Under the pieces are notes generated by a model. That model was given only the letters and a program-made list of their open reading frames with translations. It did no database searches and was not told the DNA's origin. The translations under genes and the position numbers were made by a program. Positions 46,031 to 57,368 of a DNA stretch of 64,000 nucleotides are shown here, piece after piece. The stretch comes from Neonectria sp. B-13 (lineage: Eukaryota; Ascomycota; Sordariomycetes; Hypocreales; Nectriaceae), in assembly GCA_002682825.1 (NCBI GenBank), contig NOKP01000040.1, positions 92,565 through 156,564 of the forward strand, in the 5' to 3' direction. Within the stretch, counting starts at the first letter, position 1. The number at the start of each line of letters is the position of its first letter.

Positions 46031-47425
46031 TTTGACAGTTCAGCAGTGAGGGGTTTTGAAATGGGGAAAAGATGCAGAGACAAGATCGTCCCAGGAAAGA
46101 CCATGGAGGATGCCAAGGCACTTTATAGGGGACAGCCACCTACGAGGGAGGAATCTAGTCCGAATTGAGTTTCGGCAAAATGCAGAACTGCATAAGAGTG
46201 GCACCACCCCCTCACCGATTTATCAACCAGTTCCCTGAGCTGCGACTGGCTATGAAGCCCGCCACGATACTGACTCTCGACTATTGCACGTCGGCGTTGA
46301 TACTTGATCTTTTTAGCCACCCGAACTACTGAATTAGAATTCGGTTGCTCTTCCTGGCCCGGATGAGGCGTGATGTCTGGGTTATCGCAAAGCCCCAAAT
46401 GGTTGGGACATGTCGGTCGATCGCCCGTTCAGCTCTATACTAGCGCCGGTCTAATTTTCAGCCGTCTGACAACAAGAGAGCAACTTTCCATGGCATTAAT
46501 GCCTTTAGCCAGCGACTCCCTGGTAATCCAACAACGCTAAGGTCGACAATTTGCAGATCCCAATAACTGTAGCCTAGTATGGAAACAATCACTTCCAGAC
46601 AAACTCGTACCTGGTCAGCCTCTAGAGACAAGCTGCTAATCAGGAAGCTGTTAAACAAGGTGAATATGCCATGGATGGTGAAATCCCTGGTCGCAAAGCA
46701 GATTCCTAGTGAAACCTCCCACAGTACTGGGCTAAAATCGCTGTTAATAGAGTGGGATGCATCGATGAAGAAGCAGAAAGAGGTGAGAAAGACGCTTTCA
46801 ACAGGATGGATAGTTGCGACAAGCAGCGCGATCAGAGATGAACCAATCAGGAAGCATGATAAATAAACAAGGCTAATATGTTAAGGCCAGCGGATATTAA
46901 GGTCCATATAAAGTGAAGTCGTTATAGTGTTCTTATTAGCTAAAGACTCTTTTTTATAATTAGTCTAATTTAGCTTAAGATAAAAGGGAGATTAAGACTG
47001 TGTTAGTGAGGGTGACCTAAGACTGCAAGCAGGGGAAAGGACACCCAACTGCCTCAATTAAGGTTGCTGCTAGGGAAAAAGACATAGGATGTCTTTTGGC
47101 TTCTTGGAGGGTTAGGCAAAAAGTCAGTCAAACCAGTAGAAACTTTAAAACAGAAAAGGCTATTAGATTGAGACTAATCCGATCAAAAGGGACACTCAGA
47201 GGTTGACAAAAACACGGGCATCTTTGGGTTTCAAATTCACTGCCTAAGCTGATGTCCTTACTAGCTTCCTTGACGGACTTCGTCTGCCCCAACCTCTCTT
47301 TTATCCCAGGCTGGATTAGAACAATTGTTGCGAAGGGTCCCTAGCCAATAAAAATACTGTAACGCCTGCATCTTATCTGGACCTCAATGTCCGCTGACTC
47401 CAACACAATGAGGACCCTCCACTAA
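46031..47425. other. Gene-free spacer with possible relics
   Basis: The first ~110 bases are the promoter of the cysteine-rich peptide gene. Between about 46120 and 46870 the minus strand has several open, hydrophobic stretches broken by stops that could be a decayed membrane protein, but no family is recognisable. 46870-47425 shows nothing. Confidence 0.4.
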
Positions 47426-47719
47426 CTTCTATTCACAATTTATGGTGATCAGAAAGATTATATTGCATATGCAGAGAATCTGGGTCTTGCGTTTGGTGAT
47501 TTAATTCTTGAGACATTCAACGACTCTGGAAAGGATAAGTCTGGAGGGCTCCACTCTGGGTTGGCTGGAAGATGGCTGAGTGATAGAAAGTCGTATATTG
47601 AGCTATCATTGATCGTTGAAATATTGTCATCCCATCGACTGCTATGTAACCGGACATTTGTGAAGGAAATTCAGAATAACAGTCCTAAATCTATCTACCT
47701 ACATAGAGACACCTTCTAA
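47426..47719 (+). pseudogene. Orphan open frame, possible gene fragment
   Basis: A 97-codon frame from stop to stop without an early ATG. It reads like real protein (YGDQKDYIAYAENLGLAFGD, GGLHSGLAGRWLSDRKSY) with good amino-acid balance, in an otherwise gene-poor stretch. Most likely one exon left from a decayed gene. Family not recognised. Confidence 0.3.
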
Positions 47720-48336
47720 AAAGGTCCATTTTCAACCTCCCAATCCCTAGCGTGTTGCCGATCCTCATTGTCCCAGCGATCCCCCATGATTCTAATCCCA
47801 TGTTACTCTTGTCCGTACGTGTGGACAGATTCACGTCAACCCACTCGTTCTATTCGGGCCAAGTGACGAAACCGTGGCCCAAATTACCATAGCAGCCTAG
47901 ACCAGCACCAATGGATGTCTGGCCAAGGTATGGCAACTGGCCAACAAAGTCATAGTTCCAGGCATTTTGGCTAGAAGGGCCAAAGAGTCGCACACTCAAC
48001 ATTTCATACCAGCTGAAATCTCGAAAATGCCGCGGCGCTCAATCCCCAAGTCCGTGTTATGACGCACTGGCATCCACTTGATGCTGAAATACTGCTCCGC
48101 GCTGGCATAATAAAAAGAGCCAGACACCAGTACCTCCTTAAATACGGGAAATGGGCGTGACTCCTCGGCTGGCACGTTGGGCTGTGTGTCTCTACGCAGG
48201 TGAGTGCGTAAAACGAGCGAGACTGCAGTGCCGCTTGATGTCGGGAAATCTGCAAGACGTGCAGGCCACCCTTGGGGGTGCTTGTTGGCACAAGTACGGT
48301 GAGGGAAGGGCGTGTGAGCTTCCTGTGTTGGAAGAC
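47720..48336. other. Spacer
   Basis: No intact gene; a minus-strand frame at about 48000-48290 may be out-of-frame continuation of the NLR scrap that follows. Confidence 0.35.
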
Positions 48337-48660
48337 CTAATACTCCTTTAATTCATACATCAGCACCGAGGAATCGAGCACCACAAGCGCTATCCTTGCC
48401 GACTGTTGTTTCTGCTGGTCGTCATCTAGGAACGATGACCATCGGTGCACCACTGGGTGCATAGACTGGCTGCCTGCTGATCCTTCCTGGGTTTCGATCA
48501 TCGAGTAACGGAGAAGCAGGCCGATAGAGTGCAGGAATCGCACTACGTTGCAAGCCATCTCCCTGAGCCAATCAGGCCACCCGACTCTCCCTTCCGCTAC
48601 TGCTGCTGACTGCGGACATCGACGGGAGCAAGCGCCCCCTCAAATCCGAGTGGTTGGATC
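48337..48660 (-). pseudogene. NLR (NB-ARC/TPR-type) scrap
   Basis: The minus strand reads VVRFLHSIGLLLRYSMIE, then SMHPVVHRWSSFLDDDQQ and ARIALVVLDSSV. The HPVVHxW sequence followed by a short helical segment with ALVVLG-like sequence is the typical junction between the NB-ARC/winged-helix part and the TPR repeats of fungal NLR proteins. Only about 100 codons remain; the ATPase part and TPRs are not visible. Confidence 0.6.
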
Positions 48661-48879
48661 AGACTAAAAGGGAGCTGGATGTTTCCTCTTTTTAGAAGAA
48701 AGAACTGAAGCCTTAACATACCTCAATCAGCAAATATAAAGATCGCAGCCTCTAACAATTACAGGCCAGATCTTGTATTAGGGTCTAGATCCCGCGCTAC
48801 AGTCAAGATTCGGCAATCACCTCCATAGCTGCCTATGATATAACATATACCATTCTAAGTGATCCTGTTCTACTCGGGA
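48661..48879. other. Short spacer
   Basis: No gene. Confidence 0.4.
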
Positions 48880-50398
48880 CTAGACATTGCTTTGGTGCTT
48901 CAGGTCGCCTTGCGCATGCTTCGCCTTGCGCAAGCCTTGCCTTACCAAGACTGCTTCTCCAGGGTTTTGAGCAAGGGAGCCTGGCTTCTGGAGCGCCTTA
49001 GTTCCAACCCCAACGTCCAAGGCTGGTAGAATACCCGCGTTCTCAAAGGCGCGGAAGGTCTCAACGTAGGTGTTGTAAGTGTCATCAGACCTCGCCCAAC
49101 CAAACTTGCGCGCCTTGGATACAGACGATAGCGTGGACCATGCCTTTCCCAGTGCCCAGTCAACAAAGTCCCATGTACCCCAATCGAATGCTTCAGCAGA
49201 ACCGCCATGCTTGGCCACTACCTTCTCCCATATGTGCTTCTTGTCCTTTGCCCATTCCGCCATACGGACATTATTGGCCATTTGCTCATCTTCGCCGAGT
49301 GCATCCCACTCAAGCTGTTCTGGAATCTTCGGCCATGACTATTAGCATAAAGGAATCCGGAATTAGACTTGGGAGAGAAGCCCACATCAATACCAAAGTA
49401 TTTCCCAAGCCTTGGCCAGAAGTATTTCCAAAGGAAAACATCACCATTCGTATGGTTGAAAGCCTCATTCTTCGCATCTTCACTTGTTACAGCCCAGACC
49501 GCCATATCTGCTAGACTGGGCGCATATGAGCAGTCATCAGCCGTAGAATAGAAGAGCTTGTTGCCCGGGAAGATGGGGACTTGTCCCATCTCTCGGCAGC
49601 ATAGCACATAGATGGCCAACGTCAATGCCATTGACATACCGTTCCCTGTTACTAGTGTCAGCTGGGAAACAGGATGTTTTCACTTTAGGCAGAGCGACAA
49701 CGAGGAAACAGACCTGCCGGTGTGAAACCAATAATGGCATCGGGCCTGATGATATTCCACGCCCAACCACGCTTAGCAGCTAGGTCAAACATAAAATCCT
49801 CTTGCTTATAGTAGAAATTCTCCCCGTAATCCTCGTATCGCGACATCTCCTCATGGAGCGGGACCTCGGTCGGGCCAAGGTGCGCGCCATAATGCTAATG
49901 GTCGGTCAGATCTTTATGACAACATCTACTTGAGACAAGGTTATATATACCTTTCCGCCAGTGTGGAGACAGATGCGCTGAAGCTTGCCCACAGCAACTT
50001 GGTCAATGGCCGTGAGAAAGTTGGTGAACAATGGCACGTTGGAATTTCTCAATTTGGAAAATTCCGCCTCATGCACATATGAGGCGAAGAAGGCGTGAGT
50101 CACGTCGTAGCACAGGGGTTTCATGGCCTCAATCAGCTCTTCCACGGGTCTCAACAAGTCGAGAGGAATAAATTTGACCCGGGGGTCTTGCCAAAAGATC
50201 TGCGAGATACGTCGCCTCGATGTGATGATTATCTTGGACCTATTTCATCTGATTAGCAATGGATGACATCGTCAGGCTACGGGCAGGCATGGATGACCAT
50301 TCAGACTCGGGTTCTCGAATCAAATGCTCAACAAGAGCATTTCCAGTGATCCCGTTCACGCCTGTGATGAAAGCAACTTTTCCGGAAGGTGGTGCCAT
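48880..50398 (-). CDS. PRISE-like enone/carbonyl reductase
   Basis: Five exons, 50298-50398, 49951-50239, 49714-49894, 49386-49645 and 48880-49338; 429 residues, all phases agreeing. Atypical SDR: TGVNGITG cofactor loop (residues 12-19), IIITSRR after the second strand, VTHAFFASY, ENFYYKQEDFMFDLAAKRGW with the tyrosine-x-x-x-lysine-like active site of PRISE enzymes, WNIIRPDAIIGFTPAG, and AFNHTNGDVFLWKYFWP. The group (progesterone 5-beta-reductase/iridoid-synthase-like) reduces enone C=C or carbonyl bonds. First in a run of metabolic and regulatory genes up to 63.4 kb. The first intron uses an unusual GTCATC donor at 50297; a different first exon is possible. Confidence 0.87.
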
Positions 50399-50960
50399 GA
50401 TTGCGATTGCACTCGAGCTGTCCGAGATGTCTTGCCAGGATTGAGTGCCAGATGAACAACCCCAAATCCTTCGAGGCACTTCAATCAGTCTTAAGTACAT
50501 GGGAGACCTGCCTTGTGCTTTTCGGAATTCCAAGGCCGAGGTCCGGGGAAGCAAAGACTGGTGAATTGCTTGCCGGGACTTTGGACATTCCGAACCCCAA
50601 CAACCCGACGCGAAGTGGAGACACGGAAACTCCGTGAACTACGGAGACACGGCCATCAGAAGCTGGCCGATGCCGTTTTAGGGCGCTGTCGGTCGAAGAC
50701 TACCTCGGTCGGAGGCTTGATGAATTCCGTGATGAAATTGTGTCATGCATCGCCAAGATACGCTCCCTTTACATGAGGGCCTGGTGTGCCATTTCGGGAA
50801 AGACAAGACAAAGGGCAACCCCGATTGCGATTCAGTGAAATGAGCAGTCTAGGATGTTTGAAGGCCTGGGTCATGCACAGAATACCTACGTTGAATGTCG
50901 AGGGCGCACGTGTAATTTGATCCATGGTACCTCAAATACGATCTAAACTGACAACTCATT
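50399..50960. other. Spacer between PRISE gene and regulator 3' end
   Basis: No gene; promoter of the PRISE-like gene. ORFs here are short and unsupported. Confidence 0.45.
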
Positions 50961-53900
50961 TCATCTCAGCACATCGAAATCCAGCATCGGCGAGCCACCC
51001 CAAAGGTTCATGACGGACAGGTCCACGTCCATATCAATATCAAGGCCGATAACGCCGTTCAACCCCAAGGCGCCCAGCCTCGACTCACTAAAACTCGGCT
51101 CGGCGCTTGAACTGCTCGCTTCGACAGTGTCTCGCCTCTCATTGTCTTCGAGTGTCGAAAATTCGGCGCCATTCGACTCGAAATACTCACCGCTGGCGAC
51201 AATGACTTCAAAGTTGAGGTCTGACATGGCCCAGTCAACCTGATTGCTGGAACTCGGCCCAGTCATCCACGACGTTGATGACGGGCGCAAAAGCTCGCTT
51301 CCCCCTGAGTCCGTGGTCTGCGTCTCAGTCGAAGCGGCTATTACATCGCCCTTGTAGGAAATGCCATCTGGCAATTGGTCCTTTCGTGCACCACCGCTGG
51401 CATACATTGGTAGGCAATTTGGTTCATTGGCATCAATGGCAGGCGTCCCGGTACTTTCCAGAATCTGATACGGGTCTCGATCTTCTGTTTGAGGCGTAAG
51501 CTGATTGTCCATGCCGGAGTCTCGTCGCATCCTTGCCGGGCCTTGTCGAGCGCGACTGTCAGATGCGTCGATGGCTAGAGTTCTCTGGACAAGCTGTGTA
51601 AGCCTCGAGACCAATCGTATCATTTTACCAGAGACCCAGTTCCTGCGGCAGTACACATTCAGTGATTTCGTAGCTGCTAGAACCAGGTCACCATACCTCC
51701 TCTTGAAGCCTGGCTCCTTTGAAACTAGACCGAGCATAACCATTGTGCAGCTGGTGATGTAGTGGCTCAAGGCGAAGCTGTACTTCAGACCATTGTCTTT
51801 TATATTTTGATGGGCACTGAGAATACCTGTAGCTAGGCCTGCGCATGTTGTTGCCTCGTCGAATTCGTCGTCCTCGGTGCGATTTGGCCCTCGCGAATGG
51901 AGTAAAAAGGGCCTTCTGATCAGAAGTCGTAGATACGTACAGGACTACACAGCACTGTTAGCCCACTACGTAACCACTCATGTTTCATGTAGATGCCACT
52001 CACCGTGAAATGGATCAAGGTTTGTTTGACTTGCCAACGGAGGCTCGTGCGAAATCGGGCTTCACTTTCCGGACCATACCTGAGATGTCTAGGAGCCGTA
52101 TCCAACAGTTCACCGAGGAGCGTATCCAAACGCTGGGCTGTGGCAGAGGTGGGTGTGCCTGGATTCTTGACGCCATACAAGACCTGCCAAGCTTGGCCTG
52201 CCACACGGGCATACCGGACCATGGCTATGGTGTAGGGGATAGGCGACGGCGACAGGTTTCTAGCAAGCTCGCCGGAAATCTCGTGCTGCAGATCAGAAAT
52301 TCGTTCGTTTCTTGTCGCAAACCGAGTCATCCATTCGTCGCTGAGGTCTATCGGCAGTGCCGTGTCGACGTTGCTGTCTTGAATGAGGAACGGCTTGCCG
52401 GACTCAATTGCTATCCGACGATCTAGCAAGTAGATACCCCACCACGTACGACAGTATAACTGGTTATGAAACGCCGGCATAGGGTTCAAGGTACTTTGGC
52501 GGTGCATCCCAATCGTGTGCGCGATGGAGACCATGAGTCCCATGATGTGCGCAGCTTGTTGATTCGCATCCAGACGGAATAGGTAGAGAGCCTGGACAAG
52601 TTCAGCGTGCCTTGTTGCGTCGATGCTTCATTTTTCAAGTGGCATTTCATTTGACTTACTCTCACTAATAGGATTTGCAACACGAGCAGGGACTTTGTAG
52701 TCGTATTACTTGTCTCTATCACCCCCTGCAGGAGGCTCATTCCAACGTTGTATAAGCTCCAGCCAGAGGAGTAGACGCCACTCGCATCAGGCATTTTCGA
52801 TAGGTGGCAGCATCTTCCGACAGCCAGGCACATGAAGACCAGCGCCACGGAAATACGCTTACGCTTGCGCTCTGCCTCGTCTGTTACGGACCAAAGAGCT
52901 GAGTTCTCCCACATTCCGTTCAAGGTTTCCCAGACTGTTGGCGGATGGAGAAAGGCATAGCATGGGTGAACCTCCTCCATGTAAGCTTGCAGGTCGTGTC
53001 TCCATTGGTGCTCGTCCGCAGCGACGCCGTGTTGTATAAGAATACTCTCCAACCAGCCCCTCACTCTTCGGGTTGTCGGATGGTGGAGAGAGGATCCTGG
53101 TGAGGGATACTCTGGAACCATTTCGGATGATACAGTATTTACCCGGTCCAAGTTGTCGTTCTCATCTTCGAATGTTGGAGTCATGGATAGCTCTCCGGCG
53201 AATGTTTGGCCATCTGTCTCTAGGGCGTCTTGGAGCTCGGCTGAGGGGGGCGGGGGCTGGTCGCCAGTGGGTACGCGTCTTGGTGAACGTCCCTGACTAC
53301 TGTGCACGACAGAGTAGGGACTGGGTGGGTGCATTAGACGCAACTGACCTTCAAGTGCGGCCAGACGAGCCAGAACATCGCGGTTGACGGGGCTGTGGGA
53401 TTGAGAAAGCATGAGTCGGCGTGCTCCCTCGAGTTCAACAAGCTAGAGGCAGAGTGCTCACCTGTCAGCGGAGGCATGGAGAGCGCCAGTTCCCTCAGTC
53501 TCCGGATCTTGTCGAGCCTCCTGTCTGCCTCCTCTCCAGGTTGGAACGCCAAATCGATTTTTGGCTACGCATTGTGCGCAAGGATCCCCACCCTCACACT
53601 TGAGGCCATGTAGTAGTTTAGCATCCGCGAACGATTGATAGAATGCGACATGTCACTCGGACGAACTGACCTTTATCTTCCTCTGCTGGCAGGAAGTGCT
53701 GTCGTGGTAAACTCAGTCAATGATGCTGCGCGACAAGAGCTGCCAGTAATCGATAGCGCGAGTCTCACATACCAGGCTCTGGAAATGTATTTCCCCCTTC
53801 TTACTTTCTTGGCTGGTCGCTCCGCAACGTCTTTGGCAGCAGCGACGACTTGTGGTTGTCCTCGCTTACCGCCACCATTGTTCGCCCCTTGCCGCGTGAC

Positions 53901-53981
53901 GGCGAGGGCATCGTGAGCACTTGGGGCGCCTTGTTCGTCGCCCTCGCTCTCGACATGCTGATCACGAGCTTCTGGTGGCAT
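50961..53981 (-). CDS. Fungal-specific regulator, Zn2Cys6-like + fungal_trans
   Basis: Six exons, 53773-53981, 53671-53698, 53462-53598, 52660-53392, 52004-52591 and 50961-51944; 892 residues. Basic stretch AKKVRRGKYISRA, then a zinc cluster spread over three exons: C70-x2-C73-x6-C80-x5-C86-x2-C89. The sixth cysteine expected at residue 96 is glycine. After it the frame that keeps all splice phases (WRGGRQEARQ…) looks less protein-like than the +1 frame, which reads FQPGEEADRRLDKIRRLREL. The middle has the fungal_trans regulatory domain (ALYLFRLDANQQAAHIMGL, WWGIYLLDRRIAIESGKPF, RLLIRRPFL). C-terminus is Ser/Asp-rich, likely activating. Probably the local regulator of the 48.9-63.4 kb genes; zinc-cluster integrity is doubtful. 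Confidence 0.82.
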
Positions 53982-54735
53982 TGGATTCGAAGGTTGAGTC
54001 AAGAAGCGAGTGGAAATCAGGAAGCCCGGAGGAGCTGGGAGCAAGTCGGCCAGCGAAGACCTTGAACGAGGATGAGAGAGGGCCCGGTCCTCTGTGGCTC
54101 GACAAACCAGAACAACCCTTGACGTAGGCTAGCTATCCCTCGCCTCGACTCGCCTCCCCTTTGGTTGAAACCCCGCATAGGCGAATCCGCTTTCCCCGCG
54201 ATTTGATGCTAGGTCGTCGGCAGACTACTCCGTAATGGGTTTCTTGTCAGGGGTGAGGTTGCAGCGTTAGCGTGTGGGCTGGCTTGGCATTCGGGAAACG
54301 GCGTTTTCACCGGAAACTCCGAATGATCAACGCCGACTAAGCCTCACTCCTCCGTCACGCGCACCGAGTTAAGCTTTAGCAGGCCTTGTGTTGGCACACT
54401 GCCGTGATGGTGCATGGTGGGGGACCAGAGCATCACAAGGTTAGTTATAGTCAGTCTACTACATGGCAGGGGCTTGCAGCGGAACGACGTGTGAGCAGTC
54501 GAGTGCACAATGTCCCTGCTACAAGATTACATGCTTCCCTACACGACGGAGCCTGCCATGTCCACGCCGTTTTTGAGGCCTACTACAGCATATGTAGCAT
54601 CTGGGGGTTTTAAAATAGCACGCACGAGGTTTGTGATCGATTTCTCAATTTAATCAGTTATTGGCCGTAGCCTCGATACTAGATTAAACTGCCTACATAC
54701 ATGGCCCTACCCTGTGGCATCTCGCAAACACGCAT
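53982..54735. promoter_or_regulatory. Promoter side of the Zn2Cys6-like gene
   Basis: 754 bases between the regulator start and the 3' end of the NmrA-like gene, both on the minus strand. No gene and no obvious repeat; presumably carries the regulator promoter. Confidence 0.4.
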
Positions 54736-55936
54736 CTAGTTCTGCGCCTCGAGACCAAGATGCGGAAGCAGTCTCTCCCTGATGTAATCTTCGGCAGTGT
54801 GAAGCTTCACGCCGAGCTCCAAAACTTCAGCACTCGGTATCTCCACCCCAGGGTACATCCCCACGTTGTTGTACAACTGCAACATGATGTCTCGATCAGG
54901 GATGCCACATGTCGGCTTGACTTGATACACAACTTTCTTTCCAGAAACTGTTTGCTGCAAAATCAGCACACGTCGACTCTAGCCTGTTGAAGCGCAGACT
55001 TACCCTTCTCGAGCACAGTATTGATCTGTCCCATAGTTTCTCGTGCCCCACTGGCTAGGAAATACTTTCCATCAAGGCTGGCCTTCTTGGTGTCCCACTG
55101 ATCAAAGAGCGCCTTGGCGACAGCAGCAAGATCCTTTTCGACATACAGGGAGGTGACTATTTTATCAGCAGCTAAACTCGTCCAACGGGGAAGAAATCGA
55201 CCAACGTTCGGCGTCCGGCCCAATCACGGGGCGTGTCATTGTGATGACATCGGCGGTCTTGTCGTAGGCAGCGTACTTCCGCAAGATCATGTTTTCGTAG
55301 AAATTCCCAGTCCGAATAAAACATCCTTTGAGGCCAGCTTGACGAATCACAGCATCGACTGATTGTTTCCCTATGATCACTCTACTTAGCATGTGTACTC
55401 CCAGTTGACGATGCACTTACCCTCATATAGTCGAGTGACAAACCTGCCCCCCGAGATCTCATGCGAACTAGGCAGTGTGCTCCAGAGGAAACACTCGACT
55501 TGGCTTGCCACTGCTGCTTCCACAATATGCTGGCCTTGCTTCTCTTCACTCATGGGATCGTCGAGGACGTTCTAAGACACCACACGTGGGTCAATGTCAT
55601 CCGACCAGCTGGAGAAGGTGGATGAGACGTACCGTGTCATAGAAGTCAGTGACAGCAAATACACCCCAGACACCCTTGAAGGCCTCTGGCAAGGTCGAAG
55701 GAACGGTTAGATCGGCTTTGACTAGCTCGGCTCCTTGTGCGGCCAACGCTTTAGCCTTGTCTGAGTCTGGATTCCGAGTGAGGCAGCGGACGAGGTACTG
55801 CTCAGGATACTGAACAAGCAACTTGGCAATAGATCCGCCTAGTGCCGTCAGCGGAGATGAAAATGAGAGCAAAGGGACAAGCACCGCACTCACCCTGGGT
55901 GCCGGTCGCACCAAGGACCAAGATAGTTTTGGTCAT
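54736..55936 (-). CDS. NmrA-like NAD(P)-binding reductase (second copy)
   Basis: Six exons, 55894-55936, 55633-55838, 55421-55571, 55206-55370, 55004-55156 and 54736-54947, introns 49-61 bases; 309 residues. TKTILVLGATGTQGGSIAKL is the intact NmrA/atypical-SDR dinucleotide loop; then VRCLTRNPDSDKA, AELVKADL, VWGVFAVTDFYDT, LRKYAAYD and a typical C-terminal acidic helix. In fungal clusters such proteins act as redox sensors or as small-molecule reductases. It lies between the Zn2Cys6-like regulator and a nitroreductase on the other strand, so it probably serves the same pathway. Only distantly like the first copy at 27.6-28.7 kb, which lacks the intact loop. Confidence 0.88.
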
Positions 55937-56365
55937 ATTGATAGTAGTGGACGAGAAGACTATAGAGACTTGTTTTGACAATGCAATGAATTGACTGCTT
56001 CTCTATTCGCTTAATGCAGAATCCTGATGAACCTGACGAGATAGTTGAGACTTGGTAAAGTTTTTAGTCTACGCGGCTCCCCACGATAGCCATGAACATT
56101 AGGGCCCCCCCTGTAGAACATGGGGGGTCGTCATCACAATGTGGGGGACCTCGACGTGGGGCTGAAGCCGTCGTGGGGCCGCAGCAGTCCTGGGGCCTTT
56201 GAGACATTGAAGGCTTGAGGGCTTTGCTGTCTCTATTACAAGTCTGATGCCTACGGGCTTTGGTAGAAGTGTTCCTTCAATTTATTTCTCTTCCTATCAT
56301 TTTGGACTGTTATTCCGGGCACATGCCCCTCTTTTGCCATCGTTGTTAGCTACTGCGTACCCATA
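55937..56365. promoter_or_regulatory. Divergent promoter of NmrA-like and nitroreductase genes
   Basis: 429 bases between divergent starts. Contains GGGGCC/GTGGGG-rich patches at about 56105-56200 (repeated GTGGGG and CCCC strings) of unknown meaning. No gene. Confidence 0.45.
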
Positions 56366-57049
56366 ATGGCAGACAACTTTCTAGCTGAGATCAAAAGCCG
56401 GCGAACTTGTTACTCACTCGAGGCCAAGTCGCCGGTCAGCGACGACCGAATTGTCGAGATAGCTCGTGAGGTGATAAAGCACACACCTAGCTCGTTTAAC
56501 TGCCAATCGACTCGGCTGGTCGTTCTCCTACGAGATGAGCACGCCAAGTTCTGGGACATAGCAAAGCAGTGTTTCAAGGCCACGATGCCTGAAGCTGCCT
56601 ACAAGGATTACGAGAAGAAATTGGCTCAGCGTCAGGAGGCATATGGGACAGTAAGTATACCCCTCAAGCCCAGCTTGTAAGACAGATCAAGGGAATGTTC
56701 TGATTCTTGACAGATACTATTATTTGAGGATTTGGACGTCATTCGTGACTATCAGGTTCGAAACACGCGATTTACGTGGCATCTTTTGCAATTCTCCGAG
56801 CATAACAATGCAATGCAAGCCTTCAACTTGTGGACAGCATTAGCCCTCGAAGGTTTCGGGTGCAACCTGCAGCACATCAACCCGGTTATTGACCAAAGGC
56901 TCGTCGGGCAATGGGACATATCACCACAGTGGTCCTTGAAGGGGCAGTTGGTCTTCGGAACCCCAACTGGTGCACCCGCCCACGAGAAAACGTTTGTCCC
57001 GACAGAAGACCGCCTTTTCGTACATGGCATTGGTTCGGAAAATGAGTAA
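56366..57049 (+). CDS. Nitroreductase-family protein (Frm2/Hbn1-like)
   Basis: Two exons, 56366-56650 and 56714-57049, intron 63 bases; 206 residues. Begins FLAEIKSRRTCYSLEAKSPV and continues VIKHTPSSFNCQSTRLVVL, then AFNLWTALALEGFGCNLQH and LKGQLVFGTPTG. This is the fungal nitroreductase-like group that includes yeast Frm2 and Hbn1, FMN-binding proteins linked to oxidative stress and lipid signalling. Length is normal. Placed between two regulators' territory in the cluster and divergent from the NmrA-like gene; probably reduces nitro or quinone compounds, but substrate is unknown. Confidence 0.88.
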
Positions 57050-57368
57050 CTGAGCGGCCAAGGTCGTGGTGCTTTGACAAGTACCGACTTCTCCGGAGAG
57101 GGAGGCTTCTGGAAGAGACCGGAGTGTTCAGACGGAGCAGCAAGTTGAAAGAATGACACAGGGTGTCTTGAGCTTGTAATTTTGGATTTATTTGCGTTCA
57201 ATGATTCTCAAAAAGAACCCCTTTGCGATGCGGTGATCCTGTGGTTATCGACAGCAGACCCAAGTACGCACCAGCACACGTGTCGTTTTCAACCAAATGT
57301 GCATGGGCCGAGAAGGCCAGTCTTCGCATAGCAATACACGAAGCCGGCTAGATGCCTCGGTAGTCTCC
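57050..57368. other. Short convergent spacer
   Basis: No gene; 3' ends of two convergent genes. Confidence 0.5.
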
